From Strobilurus pachycystidiatus (Eukaryota > Basidiomycota > Agaricomycetes > Agaricales > Physalacriaceae): DNA of 64,000 nucleotides. This document shows, one piece after another, positions 44,672-55,712 of this stretch (its first letter is position 1; each line of letters begins with the position of its first letter). The DNA is taken from NCBI GenBank assembly GCA_019915135.1, contig JAHLMK010000017.1:496001-560000 (forward strand), read 5' to 3'. A model generated the notes under the pieces. That model made no database searches and was not told where the DNA came from. It saw nothing but the letters and a program-made list of their open reading frames with translations. The translations under genes and the position numbers were made by a program.

Positions 44672-44896
44672 TTACCATGCTATCCAATACAAGTCGACTA
44701 TTGCGAATAAATCTGCAAGACGACCTTGAGTCAGTATCGGTAAGTCATCAGAAAGGAACAGTGCACGTACAAAGACAAATGACCGACCGAGTGCCGAGTA
44801 CATAGCTGTGAAGGTTAGTAACCGTTTGACAACATCGGCCAGGCAGCTATACCACATGGGAATGTACGGACTCCGACTTGTAGCATAACGGGACAC
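44672..44896 (-). CDS. Small open frame preserved between duplicate units, copy 1
   Basis: 74 codons including SCLADVVKRLLTFTAMYSAL and DLFAIVDLYWIAW; the copy at 56645-56869 differs by one residue (Leu/Met). AG and GT splice consensus sequences inside the frame suggest that it is rather two or three short exons of a larger minus-strand gene. Family unknown. Confidence 0.35.
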   Translation of the reverse strand: MSRYATSRSPYIPMWYSCLADVVKRLLTFTAMYSALGRSFVFVRALFLSDDLPILTQGRLADLFAIVDLYWIAW

Positions 44897-45368
44897 TACA
44901 ACTACTCGGCCACCGCGACCGCGTCATCTCACAACTCGAGACTCTGGGTGCACAGAGCTCTTGTCAACCATCTGCGCACTCTCTAACGCCAGTACGCGGC
45001 CGAGAATCCACCCAATGGCATCCACGCCAAGCCGCGAGAGATCGTGACGACCGAGTCGTCGTTGCGCTGCCGAGAGAAAGTCAGCGCAGCGAGAGGAAGT
45101 AACGATGAGGACCTACCACTGTATCCGAAACCAAACCAAGAGCCAAGTAAGTAAGAGTAACTAACACGGCTCGTACATATACAAGTACAGTATTGTAATA
45201 CAAGTAAGCATCAACAGAAAAAAACTTTAATCATGGTCGTACAAGCGCATTCGCCGTTCAACCAGCTGTGCACATGAACACATTGATATGATGCAACGAT
45301 ATCCACCTCGCCCATCGCGGCCTTCCGTCGTTGTGTAAGCGTGTCGAAATACCAAGTCAGCGGCGGCG

Positions 45369-45551
45369 CTACGAAAGTTGGTAGGGATCGACGTCCAGCC
45401 TGGAGCTTATATCAGTTATGTCCCAAGCTTTCAGAACAGAAATTGGACTCACTGTCCGATGCACATGCGGCTTCACTGTGGTACGGTCAGTCGAGTGACA
45501 AGACACGGCGTACGTAGACCATTTACGCCAGTCAGACACGGCCACGCTCAC
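45369..45551 (-). CDS. Small open frame preserved between duplicate units, copy 1
   Basis: 60 codons (MSVAVSDWRKWSTYAVSC start; SSRLDVDPYQLS end), matched at 57340-57522 with a single Ile/Thr change. Flanked by further short minus-strand frames. Probably an exon of an intron-rich gene; no family recognised. Confidence 0.35.
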   Translation of the reverse strand: MSVAVSDWRKWSTYAVSCHSTDRTTVKPHVHRTVSPISVLKAWDITDISSRLDVDPYQLS

Positions 45552-45984
45552 GTAGTGGGACGTTCTAAAAGGAAAGTGAGTCAGTGGAAGTCAAAGTAAT
45601 AATTACACGCAACATACGGTGAACGGTCACCCTCAGCGTAACAAGCGGCTAAGACTGTGAACTAAATCAAGCCAAATCCAAGTCGTCGTTGGCAGAGCGG
45701 TCATTCGCCAAGTGTGTCAATGCGTTGTCTGGGTGCAAATTCGTCAGTATGAATATGATAAGGCTCAGGAAGCAAGCACTTACACAGTAGAAGTGCAAAG
45801 AGTTGACGCTAACGTTGTCGCGGACAGAGGCGAGTCACGATAAGACTCAAGGCTCGGAATCGACGGCGACGAAGGGTAGATGCAAGCGAATGCCTAGCAC
45901 ACGGTGTTGGCAAAGTCCAGTGAAGATCATTGAAGGGAACTTACTCGCAAGTCAGTCACTCGTCAACGGGCACGCGATGCCATC

Positions 45985-46246
45985 TCAACAATTGAAGAGG
46001 GCGCTGAACATATGCGTGAGTCCGCCGGCCACTATCCTGAAAATGAACGCCTTCAGCCAAGCCGAGTCGAGTACAGGACGAGGGCAAAAGTTGGTGGTTA
46101 ACGGGTCGCGATAGACACGTCCTGTAATCGTGTCAGTTATCTGACAGATGCTCAAGTCAAAATATTGGACGCACCGGTCGTGAGTCGTTTGAGTACGGCG
46201 CCAGTCGTGACGGATCCGACGGTGGGTCCGAGTTCTTTGATGCAGC
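45985..46246 (-). CDS. Last two exons of an unrecognised minus-strand gene, copy 1
   Basis: Exon 46175-46246 (CIKELGPTVGSVTTGAVLKR) and exon 45985-46121 (RVYRDPLTTNFCPRPVLDSA, ending FSALFNC) join across a 53-nt GTGCGT...ACAG intron with matching phase. Further coding-like pieces lie upstream to about 46840 (for example WRGGTHLNGDFNTVTVVKAP at 46680-46800), but I could not link them without ambiguity. The copy at 57970-58231 keeps the same frame and intron. Confidence 0.45.
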
Positions 46247-46843
46247 CTTCAGTTGTCCAAGCATTCGTTAGCATTGTCAAGAGTACCGGGATTCGACGAC
46301 TGACCGTCAACTTGAGCGTCCGGTCTGACGAAACCTACAATTTCCGTGACGCGACCGTCAGGTCCTTAACGAGACAAGCACCACAGTTGGTGCTTGACGG
46401 GTCATACCAGACATGCCCTAGGGTGGTGTAAACCAGCTCGTAAGAGCACTCGTCAAGATACTGGACGCACCGGTATCGGGTACCAAAAGGGTGACGGATT
46501 CAGGAGTGCGCGAAACTATACTCCAAGGTCGTCAACAATGCTTGGAGTACAAGTTGGCGTTCATTTACCTTCGTCAAGGCCGTGTCAAGTTTACAGTGGG
46601 GGGACAAGTCATGAAGGAAACCGTCTACGCGGATCGTTAGTCGTAGCTTCAAAGCTATGGCAGAAATGTTCTTGCCGCGTCAACGGTCGCAAAAAATCCA
46701 CGACATAAGAGCTCGGGAGGCGCCTTGACAACGGTGACGGTGTTGAAGTCGCCGTTTAGATGTGTCCCGCCGCGCCATACTAAGTAGTCGCCGTTCCGTG
46801 TTCGGTTGTCCATGGTCGTCCGCGGTCGCTCGGTCAACAGTTA

Positions 46844-47328
46844 TCAAGTCCCGAGTACATCCAAGATAGCGTGGAGGTCGGCGTCGAAGTCCTGGGTAAG
46901 AAAGGGCAGCATTTGCCTGGGAAGAGAAGGCAAAGTCAGTCAAGTTGAGACCACTGAATCAGCAGACGAATACGCACCGGTACATGCAGCTGGTCGTCGT
47001 CCAGCTGTATTAAGAGAGCGCAAGGAGTTCTGGTCTCGTCGAGGCTATACTGAGAAGTGTTAGGAAGGTTACACAGTAAGATAAGAAATGGAGTACTTAC
47101 TTGACGCTGGTCCCGCGAGTCAAGAGTCGTTGCAGGCCGCCGTCGAGTCTTAAGGTAGAGCGTGAAAGTTGGACTTGAAGGCGTCCCATGCCGTCCGTGA
47201 GTTGGTGTTGAAGGTCGGTTTTGAAAAGGTCGGCAACGAAGAGTCCCGTTAGTAAAGAAACGGCGCAGGAAGTATAACAGCTTACTAGAGAGCGTTGAAG
47301 CAAATGATGAGGTGTTGAAGTCGGCCAT
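46844..47328 (-). pseudogene. Small four-exon gene of unknown function, copy 1, acceptor lost
   Basis: Starts MADFNTSSFASTLS at 47328 and continues as DLQHQLTDGMGRLQVQLS, GGLQRLLTRGTSVKQ, YSLDETRTPCALL and DFDADLHAILDVLGT before TGA 46844-46846. The first intron acceptor is CG here but AG in copy 2 (58826-59307). Compared with copy 2 there is a codon-sized insertion and mostly frame-neutral change, as expected for former coding sequence. The amphipathic leucine pattern suggests a short coiled coil. Function unknown. Confidence 0.45.
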
Positions 47329-47402
47329 AGAGCGAAGGCCAACGACCTGTTGACGTGGTAAGAGGACAAGTGAGAAAGTGACATAAACATAACATGATAC
47401 CG

Positions 47403-48242
47403 TCACATCATATGCCCAAGTCGCGTCGCGTTTAGGAAGACGACGGCGGCGCTGAGAGTGTCAAGGCATCTTGAGGTCGCAGATAGTATGAGTGTTGATA
47501 AGAGTACAGTGGAAGTCAAAGAGCTGGAGGAGGAAGGAAGGAAGGAAGGAAGGAAGGAAGGAAGGAGGGAATGCTGAATGATGATAACTTCGATGGTCTC
47601 CTCCTCCTTATATACCCTCCTAGCGCCCGTTCCAGACGCGCGATCAGACTCTACATCAATCTGATCGTAGTCATATGTTTCGTCGCGGCCAGGAACTTCC
47701 GCAAGATTCAAACAAGTCCCGATTCCTAATGTGCGCCAAGTTACGCGTATTCGAAATGCGCTAACTTACCTGACTGCCTGGCGCCCTGGGGGCGGTATAC
47801 CTTTGAGATATTCATCCGAGGAATGACTAGGCTCAAAAATCAGCATGAGATTTTGCTAATATACCAGAACTTACCGCTTTTCTCCCGGTGGACCCATTCA
47901 CACTTCCCGTCCTCTTCTCTATATTCAGGAATACAAACGGCTACATTCTCAGCACGGAGCATTGTCTCCGCATCATCCCTGCAGATGTGATGGCCGTTGT
48001 CCAGGCTCTGGAAGAAGGTTCAACGTGAAGTTTGCGCTGATGCGCAAACACGTCCATACCTCCGCGTCGCGTATCGCCGTTTCTTGGCGCGGGAGGCATC
48101 CGCAAATACGATATTGAGTCCCTGGATACTAACGCGACGTCAATCCGAGCCTGACAGAAGTCGAGAACATACGTACCTCCCAGTCTAATTCCAGTCCCAT
48201 AACATTCTCATTAGTCTGGGCGACTCCTGAGACACGAAGACA
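47403..48242 (-). CDS. Unrecognised intron-dense gene, copy 1, 5' end unresolved
   Basis: Five exons chain in phase on the minus strand: 48177-48242, 48060-48128, 47875-48007, 47770-47826 and 47403-47725, with GT-AG introns of 44-52 nt. Peptide landmarks are ENVMGLELDWE, YPGTQYRICGCLPRQETAIR, RDDAETMLRAEN, GTCLNLAEVPGRDETYDYDQ and an acidic region, then a tail read from a GGAA microsatellite. I know no family with this pattern. In copy 2 (59685 to 60203) the same exons are present with many codon-level changes, but the fourth is one base longer and breaks the frame. Upstream exons are probable but not placed. Confidence 0.5.
47532..47567 (+). repeat. (GGAA)9 microsatellite
   Basis: Nine GGAA units; the equivalent site in unit 2 (59508-59523) has four. 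On the minus strand it lies in the last exon of the intron-dense gene and encodes a Leu/Pro/Ser run. Confidence 0.9.
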
Positions 48243-48489
48243 CTTGGAATTGAATGTGCACACCCCATTTGAGTTTCACAGATATCCAGATCGAGATCAA
48301 GTGCAAAGGCGAATGAAACAGCGAAGTCGTCGCGAGGGGATGGAGGAGAAGGTCGAATGCGGACCGGTACCCCACATCCCAGGGGCCAAGATAAGATGCA
48401 ATCGCGTCGAAAATCATGACGCATAGCCTGTGGACATCGATAGCCAGGGTCCAAGCAGCGCGAAAGCAGTAACGAGTCCACAAAACGCG

Positions 48490-48755
48490 TTCAGAGCGTC
48501 TTTTCCGCGTCAAACTTTGTCGGAATTTGTATTACATAAGCGTAAGCGTAGTATCCAAGGTAAAATAAAGTTGCCCAGAGCTTGCTGAGGCTGGGAATCG
48601 TCTGAGAGAGATTCAGAGACGTGAGCGAGTGTGCGGAGGTCGTAGCGTGGGTGCAAGGTGATGCCGATCACTTGGCGTGCCCAGAATTGATCTTACTCAT
48701 TTACCACGATGTTTTGCCGCCAATTCCGAGGCCGCCGCACGTCTGGAACTTCCAC
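48490..48755 (-). pseudogene. Exon homologous to 60452-60715, with stop and frameshift
   Basis: Minus-strand frame containing VIGITLHPRYDLRTLAHVSE, as in copy 2, but carrying an in-frame TAA at 48693-48695 and one extra base near 48560. Probably a decayed upstream exon of the intron-dense gene. Confidence 0.45.
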
Positions 48756-49560
48756 CCATTTCGACTAGGCTGTCTCACGAACGGAGCGAATCACTCACTT
48801 GCATTTCAACAGCGCGTCCCGGATTACTCGGGAACTTCATCTCCAGGGTCTACATACTCGATCGCAAAAGGAATTGGAATGGACGCCTGCACTGATGGAA
48901 GGTTTTTTTTGTTGGACGGTACGGGGGTTTCAGTTCATCCATAAGGCCAACATGCGCTCCATCGGTAAGTCTGCGATTATGGCCGTGTACTGGACTTTAC
49001 CAAACTTTAGTATGATACTCTAGAGTCATCTGGACCGCCTCTCTGAGACATTTTGGGCGACGTACGGACGGATACTGAGTAGGAGGTGTTTTGGAAGGCC
49101 AAGTAAGCTTGACACCAAAGGAGGTAAGTAATTTGTTAAGCTCTGATTTCGTGGCGTTGAGAATATTGACGAGTCATGTTGAATTTGCAAGTCCTACTGA
49201 AGTACAGGGCCCAATTTTACGCTAGTCTAACGCGCCCATACGGCGCCTTGTCCTGTCGTAGTCCCGACTCCTGGAAATCTCATCCCACTCCAATCGCGAT
49301 ACCCTTCCTTCGTTCGCGCTCCCTTCATCCCAATCTCCGTGTCGTCAAGATCACCGAATTGCGCTGAACAGATACAGCTTTAGGAGCGCACTGACGACGC
49401 GACGGCGTCGCACCATCTGCACGACCCTACGAGCTCTTCAACGGCGGAACTAAACCATCTGAAATTCACAACTACGTACCTTTCGCGAATCAGTCTGCTG
49501 CGCGACGGACACCGGTCTCCAAGCGCCCAGCCTTTCGATGTTACAATCTCCTGAGCTGTG
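48756..49560. other. Diverged part of unit 1, no gene resolved
   Basis: Alignable with 60715-61510, but with many substitutions and indels. Short frames occur on both strands; none is kept well enough to annotate. Confidence 0.4.
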
Positions 49561-51310
49561 CGCATCGCCTGCGTTGTGGGCTTTGGTCGCCGTATCCATC
49601 TAGTCCAAGTTCGCAAAAGTGTGGCGCCTCCGGCGCCACCGACTCCAAGGTCGTTGCCATTCGATCTGTGGTCGAAGTCGCCATTGTACGCAACGGAGCC
49701 GATGTCGTACGGTCTTAAGAGCACGGATTCCAGCTGCGGAAGGCCTTGTGAGTACGAATAAGGAACATGAAGGTAACGTACCTTTCAAATTGTCTCAAGT
49801 CCCAAAAATAAGGCCGAAATTGTCCAGATCTGGATCGGACGCGGCGTCTGATTGTAGTCGCCGCTCTCGTATGTGGTTATCCCGGCTGATGGACGTTGGG
49901 TTCGGAGTGGGTGCGGGAGTTCGCGAGGTAAGGCGGCGAAGCCGCCGTCAAGGTTTAAAGTCGTCCTCAACGGTCGCCGGCGGGGTGCTGATCCTACAGG
50001 CGCAGTGCTCGTATCCCCAGCAATATCAAAAATGGGCTAAAGAAACTCGTGTGAGTGACCGTTCAGGGAGAGGCAAGGTAACGTACTACTTTGTTAATTG
50101 GAATTAATCTTCAGGTAACCATTAAACGTATAACTTCCCAGATCTGCATCGGGATCATCTGCTGAGATGTTACGCCTACCCTTGGCACCGGCGGCTATAC
50201 CGTTGGGCGCCTACTTTCCGAGTTCGCAAAGTGTGGCGGCTCTTGGCGCGCACTCGTCGCCATTGATCTTGAGAACGTCGTGACTGGCGTAATTGATGCA
50301 TAGGGTGTTCTTGGTGTTGGAGACGGGGAATGAGGCTGAACGAAGCAGTGTGAGCATGAGTGAAGGGAATGTGAAGGTGAAGTACCTTAGAATTTCAATA
50401 CGCCTCAAACTGACCGTGAAAACTGGCAGATCAGAATCAGAATGTGGTTACGATTTGTCTAGGATTTGCTGGATGCGTTTCGTCAGGCCGTCGGACGTCC
50501 GATTGCCGAGTTCGCGAAGTGTGGCGTCGAGGTGTTAGAGGCCGGATCTATCGCCGCGAGGCGCGGCGGAGCCGCGCTACTACCTCCAAACGTCAAATGC
50601 GCATGGAGATGGAGACGTCAATGCGCATCTCGGGGATAGATAGAAAAGTGAAGTACGTGCCTGTTCCAAGTTTCAACGAACTTGGTCTCTAATTGATCCC
50701 GGTGTCTGTCCAGATCATAACAAGTCTGAATGGCGTACGGAGGCGTCATTGCGAGCACGAGGCTCGCAGTGCCGAGTCTGGTTTGATGTTGATGTGGGTG
50801 GTGGGAGTAACCGGGAAGGAAGAAGGCGGCGAAGCCGCCTTCATTCATTCTCGTAAGGATCTTAATCCTTGGGAGTTGTGCCTAGACTAACGAGAGCCAT
50901 CAAAATTTGAATACAAAACACAACAGGGAACGTACTAAAGTCCCGAATTGTGGCGTATCTCATTAGCCCATGCCATCCTCGCCATCTCACCTATCGCGTT
51001 CGGACCGCAGCGTCGCTGGCCATCGAACGCCCATGGTAATGACGCGACCCTGTGTGTTTCTCCGGGCCCTTCGAAACATCGAAACTGTTTTCCGCAAAGG
51101 TGAGAAATGACCGGGAAAACAAAACAACGGCAAAAAACTCACGGTCTTGCAGAATCCAAAAGCCCGCCGGCGAGGCACGCCGCGCCAAGGGACAGAATGA
51201 TCATTGTGGTCGGCTGGGTGCCGACAAATCTGCGAATGGAATGAGCGAGGCAGGCTCAGAGTCAGACCTCGGCGCAGGAGGCGGCGGAGCCGCCGTTCAG
51301 CATTGTAAGC
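49560..51310. repeat. Array of about 300-bp degenerate units with GC-rich hairpins, unit 1
   Basis: Five short inverted repeats, each a 6-8 bp stem with a 3-base loop, at about 49621-49639, 49932-49946, 50563-50577, 50823-50841 and 51280-51294. Most follow a GAGTTCGCGAAGTGTGGCG-like lead and each unit ends near GGTAACGTACCT or GTGAAGTACCTT. On the minus strand the hairpin encodes Gly-Gly-Phe/Ser-Ala-Ala and neighbouring pieces encode Asp-rich ends such as SDAASDPDLDNFG. The units may be repeated exons of decayed paralogous genes. Unit 2 has six hairpins at 61.56-63.25 kb. Confidence 0.65.
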
Positions 51311-51970
51311 GTCCACGGTGATGCGTTGATGTCTAAGCTAACGAGGTGCATCAGAATTTGAATACGAAGCACTCAAGGAACGCACCAAATACCCTGAATG
51401 TGGCGCATCTCATTGGCCCCCTGCCTTCTCCGCGTTTCTCACCTAGCGCGTTCGAACCGGATCATCGCTCGCTATCAAACGCGCACGATGTAGAAGCGAC
51501 CCTGACTGTTTCTTGCAGGTCTGCGAAACGTCAAAACTGTTTTCGAGGTGAGTCCAACTGACCGTGAAATCAACGGCGAAATAATCACTTTTTACCCAAA
51601 ACCAAAAGCCCGCCGGCGAGGCACGTCACGCTGGTGGACAGAATGTTCTACGTGGTCGGCTGGACGCCGACGTGGAATGAGCGGGAGCCTGTAGAATCAT
51701 CAAAGCACAACTCACCATGCACTGCTTCAATCCCGACGTGACCTAGCGCGTTCGAACCGTCTCCTCGCGGCGCACAAATGCGCATGACATTGACGCGACC
51801 CTGACCGTTTTTCTGGAGCCTCCAGAACGCCGTTGAGTGAGTCCAAAATGACCGTGAAATCACTGCCGAAAAACTCACTTTTCTCCAGAACTCAAAAGCC
51901 CGCCGGCGAGGCGCGTCACGTTGCGGTACAGGAAGGACTATGTATGTGGTTGTCCCCGTGTAACCAAGTG
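50990..51970. repeat. Tandem units with GCCCGCCGGCGAGGC core, unit 1
   Basis: Three units at about 50990, 51440 and 51745, each containing, in order, a CGCGTTCGAACCG-like word, an ACGCGACCCTGAC-like word, and an AAAAGCCCGCCGGCGAGGC block with the perfect palindrome CGCCGGCG. On the minus strand they encode related peptides (TCLAGGLL with a hydrophobic flank, then TVRVAS...CAFDSE) joined by GTGAGT...AG introns. Matching units lie at about 62940, 63400 and 63710. Confidence 0.6.
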
Positions 51971-52069
51971 CATTCTTGCCTGCTTTTTGTTTGGGGTGGC
52001 GCAGAGTTATCCGTTGGTGGGTTTGGCGTCGAGTCTGTTGTGCAAGTCAGAATGGGGCGGAAAACAGTG

Positions 52070-53340
52070 TTGTAGAACTCACTTTGTACAGCCCAGTGCC
52101 CAGCGAGTGCACTATTCCAAATTTGAGGTCCTCGTCAAGGCGGCGGGAAGCAAGTACCAATGCGGCGATAATTGCGTACCCTCGTACCAATTCCGGCTAT
52201 TGCGAAACACAACCGGCTATTCCGTTGCGACGAGAGTCAAGACCCTGCCCGACACTTGTCTCCCTGTCCGACACTTATTTCTTACATTCTCACTTCAAGT
52301 CTCAATGAACTCACATATCGTGTTCTCACTTCACAAGACACTCAAATTCCGCATTGAATGACACCCATGAGGGATAAGAAGGAGCCTGATTACTCAAGTT
52401 CTTGAGTGAATTCACCCTGAAAGGTACGAGATGCATCGCTCGCATCAAAGTGATTTCTTGGAAGTCAAATATCCCAAAGATGTGTTCTGTACTCCAATGC
52501 CAGTCTGAGTGCGTAGCAGCAGGGTATACATATGAGCAGAGAGCCAGAACTGAGCGCTTCAAGAACCAGTGAAGTAGGAGTGAATCGTGGCGCATTTCGG
52601 CCCGGTAACCAGTGCCAAGTGCCAAGCAAAACCCAGTGGCGGTGCCGTCCAGAGCTCGATGATTACGAGATCCAGCTCTGAAAAGGTATATAAGACCCCC
52701 ATGCACAGCACCAAAGCCCAACGGTCTCAAGCCCAGACACCTCCTCCCTTTTCCCGTTGAACCTGAATGGCGGGCTTGGTGGGGACGAGGTGGCCGGGTG
52801 GCGGACAAGACGTTCCTTCAACGTGGTGCGCTTTGCTGAGAGGCATTCAAATGTAAAGTCCCGTATGGGCCACTGGTGGAGCGCGAGCAATCAGTGCGAG
52901 TCGAGAAAAGGGCCGTCTTCCCCGATATGGGGGGAGACGGTCCCTTTTTTTAGGCTCTTTGGGGCCCGCCAGGCCGGGCGCAAGCTGGAGGTTTGTTGCG
53001 CCGTTTTGAGTTGGACTTGCGAGAATTCTTGATGTTTGGATTTTGGAGTGGCGATTTCTGTGAGGTGTGGGTGTGCTAGTCTACTTCTGTCAGTAGTAGT
53101 TCAATGAAAGTGCTTTAAAGAATGGAAATGTCACCATCCGAAGGCAGCCGCGAGCGAGAGAACTCGTCAGAGACGTCGTTTAGACACTTGCAAGTTTCGC
53201 GTATTTTGATCAAGTTAAAGTGGAATTGAAACGGCGTGATTTTGGGTGATGTTGGCATCCATCCCCAGCGGAGTAGTCACTTTCCTTGCTAGATTTCGTG
53301 CGATAGGCAGCAGCGTCAACGAGATTGAAGAAATGGAAGT
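52070..53340. other. Spacer between the hairpin arrays and unit 2, no gene resolved
   Basis: About 1.3 kb without a partner in the window. A TATATAAG box at 52687-52694 (plus strand) with a pyrimidine-rich stretch and an ATG at 52767 looks like a promoter and start, but the frame closes after about 30 codons. No product can be supported. Confidence 0.4.
52687..52694 (+). promoter_or_regulatory. TATA-like box of uncertain use
   Basis: TATATAAG followed by a CT-rich segment and an ATG 73 bp downstream; good core-promoter form but no convincing gene after it. Confidence 0.35.
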
Positions 53341-53429
53341 GAAGAGGTGACGGAGGTAGCGCGACCACAGGCCATCAGTTGGGATTCAAACTCCGACTCG
53401 GGACACTGCTTGGTTGCTCTTGACCACGG

Positions 53430-53705
53430 CGCACCCAACGCCGACGCACAACACAAGGGACGAGGACGCACACCGAGGGAGGGCAGCACACGCGGGAGGG
53501 AGGGAGGGAGGGAGGACGCGGGAGGGGAGCACACGCGGGGGAGGGGACGTGAGGAGGGAGCGCGGAAGAGGGACGACGGCGGAGGGACAAGCCAGGAAGA
53601 AGACGCCCCAGCACCCAGCCACCACTCCCATCCACCCACCCAGCACTCCCACCCACCCAGCCAGCCCACCCACGACACCACCACTCATCCCTCTTTCCGG
53701 GTCGA
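53430..53705. repeat. Low-complexity G-rich then C-rich tract
   Basis: GGGAGG/GGACGCGGG words up to about 53580, then CCCAC/CCCAGC words to about 53690. It ends about 40 bp before unit 2 begins and resembles the tract inside each unit at 44.2 and 56.2 kb in composition, but with strand order reversed. Long open frames over it (Trp/Gly-rich on one strand, Pro-rich on the other) are artefacts. Confidence 0.7.
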
Positions 53706-53881
53706 CGCACCCTCGCCGTTGGACGTTCGTCTTTGACCGTTGTGGCCGCGCTGTCATCACCGCTGTGTCACCGGAAACAGGAGCAACATGATGCACGTCC
53801 TTGACCGTATCCCCTTCCTCTCCCTTCCGCCACCATATCCTCGATTTTCCGTCTTATTCTACTCAATTTCCGGAGAATTGC

Positions 53882-55712
53882 ATGGCCGACGCCGACGCCG
53901 ACGCTGTGGCTGACCCCGTTGCCAACACCCGTCATGCAAGCCCAGTCGTTGCGTTCATAATTGGTCTCGCGATCGTCCTGCTCGCATCCATACTCAACGC
54001 TGCGGGGCTCAATCTCACCAAACTGGACCATGTAGGGCTACTCGCGCCTCTGTCAACAGCAATTTTACATTGCACTCCAGGTCCGAACTCAAGCGGTTCC
54101 AAAGGCACTGAGAAGAAAGGACTGGTTGCGTCCATTATGGCTCCTTGGAATGCTCCTCTACATGTGCGTACATCGACGCACAATCTCTGGTCCTTAAGGC
54201 TGACTGAAACCAAGATTGTCGCAACTGATTGGAAGCACGCTGGCCTTGGAATACATGCGAGCTGGTGCGCTCTCCCCCTCAAATCGAGAGTCATGTTCAC
54301 TTACATCCCTGCAGAATACGTTGCTCCCCTCGGGTCTACCTCTCTGGTGTTCAACTTCCTATTCGCCCGCTTCCTGGTCGGTACACCTGTCACTAGCACA
54401 GACATCTACGTGTGTACAGCCGATTCGCATAACCCGCAGTTACTGACTTTGAGGCTATGCCATAACTAGGGAACCATTGTCGTTGTCTTAGGTGTCGTCG
54501 GCATTGTCGCCTTTGGTTCCATCAATAGCGGACTGGCAACGGAAACCGATGTCAATCACCTTACCGAATTGTGGAGGCGAGGAGGCTGGCTCGGCTTCTT
54601 CTTCGTCATGTCGTTCGCTTTGATTCTCCTGCTGTTCTTCACGTCGTCTCTGGATGATCTATTGGCTGTCAGAGGCGACATCACCGCAGTGCCATTCTCC
54701 GGCGCTGGCTCTGGCTCTCGGAATCAAGCTACCGGCCCCTTTGCGCGCATATCAAAGGCGTTCTCCTTCGTGTCGCGTCGCGTCATGGACCTGCTTGAGA
54801 TCTGGACTTCTCCCAAGGACGACAAGACAATTGCTTGGACTCTAGGAATAGGTTGGGCGTGTTGCGGCGGCGGCTTGGCAGGCGGGACACTGGTTTTCGC
54901 CAAGGCGACGGTGAAACTGATATCTGGGTCCTTGTCGCACGAAAACACGGGCAACCAATTCGGCCATGCCGCCCCAATATTCACCATCATTTTGTTGGCC
55001 GTAACCGCTGTCATGCAGATTATCTGTCTGAACCGTGGCCTCAAGGTCTACGATTCGACGTTGGTTGTTCCTGTCTTCTACGGCGTGTATACCGCTACTG
55101 GGTGAGCTGCTTCACATACATATGTTCGACTCATGCTGACGCGAACACAGGTTCCTTGATTCGCTGATATTCAACAACGAGGTTGACTCGTATCAGACGT
55201 GGACATTGTTCCTCATCTTCGTGTCAATCCTCATTCTGATTTCTGGGGTCGTGCTATTGACGCACAAGAAACCGGAACCGGTCAAAACGTCTGCTCCGAT
55301 TGCACTCTCTCGGCCACGAGGGAAGAAGGGACTGAAAAAAGGCTCTACGAGCAAAGCGAATCTGCATGACGATGATGATGCAGACTCGCCGATACACGAT
55401 GACGAGGAGCAGGTTCTGTGGGCTGTGGGTGATAGTGGCGATGAAGAGGAGGACGAGGACGAAGATATCGACCACCACCAGCACCCTCTCAATCAACGAA
55501 AGGTGGACGGAACCAGCAAAACAGCACTTTCAAAACCTGACATGCCTGGTGAGGAGGGGGTGGGACTGATGCAAACCTCAGAGAATACAGAAGGGCCTGA
55601 CCCTCGTGCGCCGCCAATAACCCGGCGGCGTAGCGTATCCGCGAGTACTGTGCATGAGGACCCTTTCAAGGACGATGAGTTTGGAGACTGGACGAGTGGT
55701 GGCAATAGATGA
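53882..55712 (+). CDS. NIPA-type magnesium transporter, copy 2
   Basis: Exons 53882-54031, 54081-54163, 54215-54264, 54315-54409, 54470-55101 and 55151-55712 give 523 residues, two more than copy 1 because of an Asp-Ala insertion near the N-terminus. Membrane segments and acidic tail are as in copy 1; only a handful of residues differ (for example Asp/Gly in SGAGSxSRNQ and Thr/Ser in FARI). Introns are almost unchanged, while the 5' leader and first 20 codons differ strongly. Both copies appear functional by sequence. Confidence 0.88.

Larger units (their letters stand above)
41682..53747 (+). repeat. Segmental tandem duplication, unit 1 (about 12 kb)
   Basis: Aligns with 53748-64000 in the same orientation, starting CGCGCTGTCATCACCG in both. 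The offset drifts from 12,062 to about 11,960 because of small indels. Similarity is almost complete from 41.9 to 48.6 kb and clearly lower from about 48.8 to 52.0 kb. The part from about 52.1 to 53.7 kb has no partner within the window because unit 2 is cut off. Confidence 0.9.

Noticed and set aside
49560..51970. CRISPR-like array
   Set aside because: Units are about 300 bp, degenerate and in a fungal genome; there are no short identical direct repeats with unique spacers.
53370..53445. tRNA-like stretch on the minus strand with a B-box-like GAGTTTGAATCCC
   Set aside because: The A-box is poor and no acceptor stem or cloverleaf could be paired; at best a decayed SINE-like relic.
53347..53796. 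Overlapping frames of 110-136 codons on both strands
   Set aside because: Composed of Pro/His/Thr or Trp/Gly runs from simple-sequence DNA.
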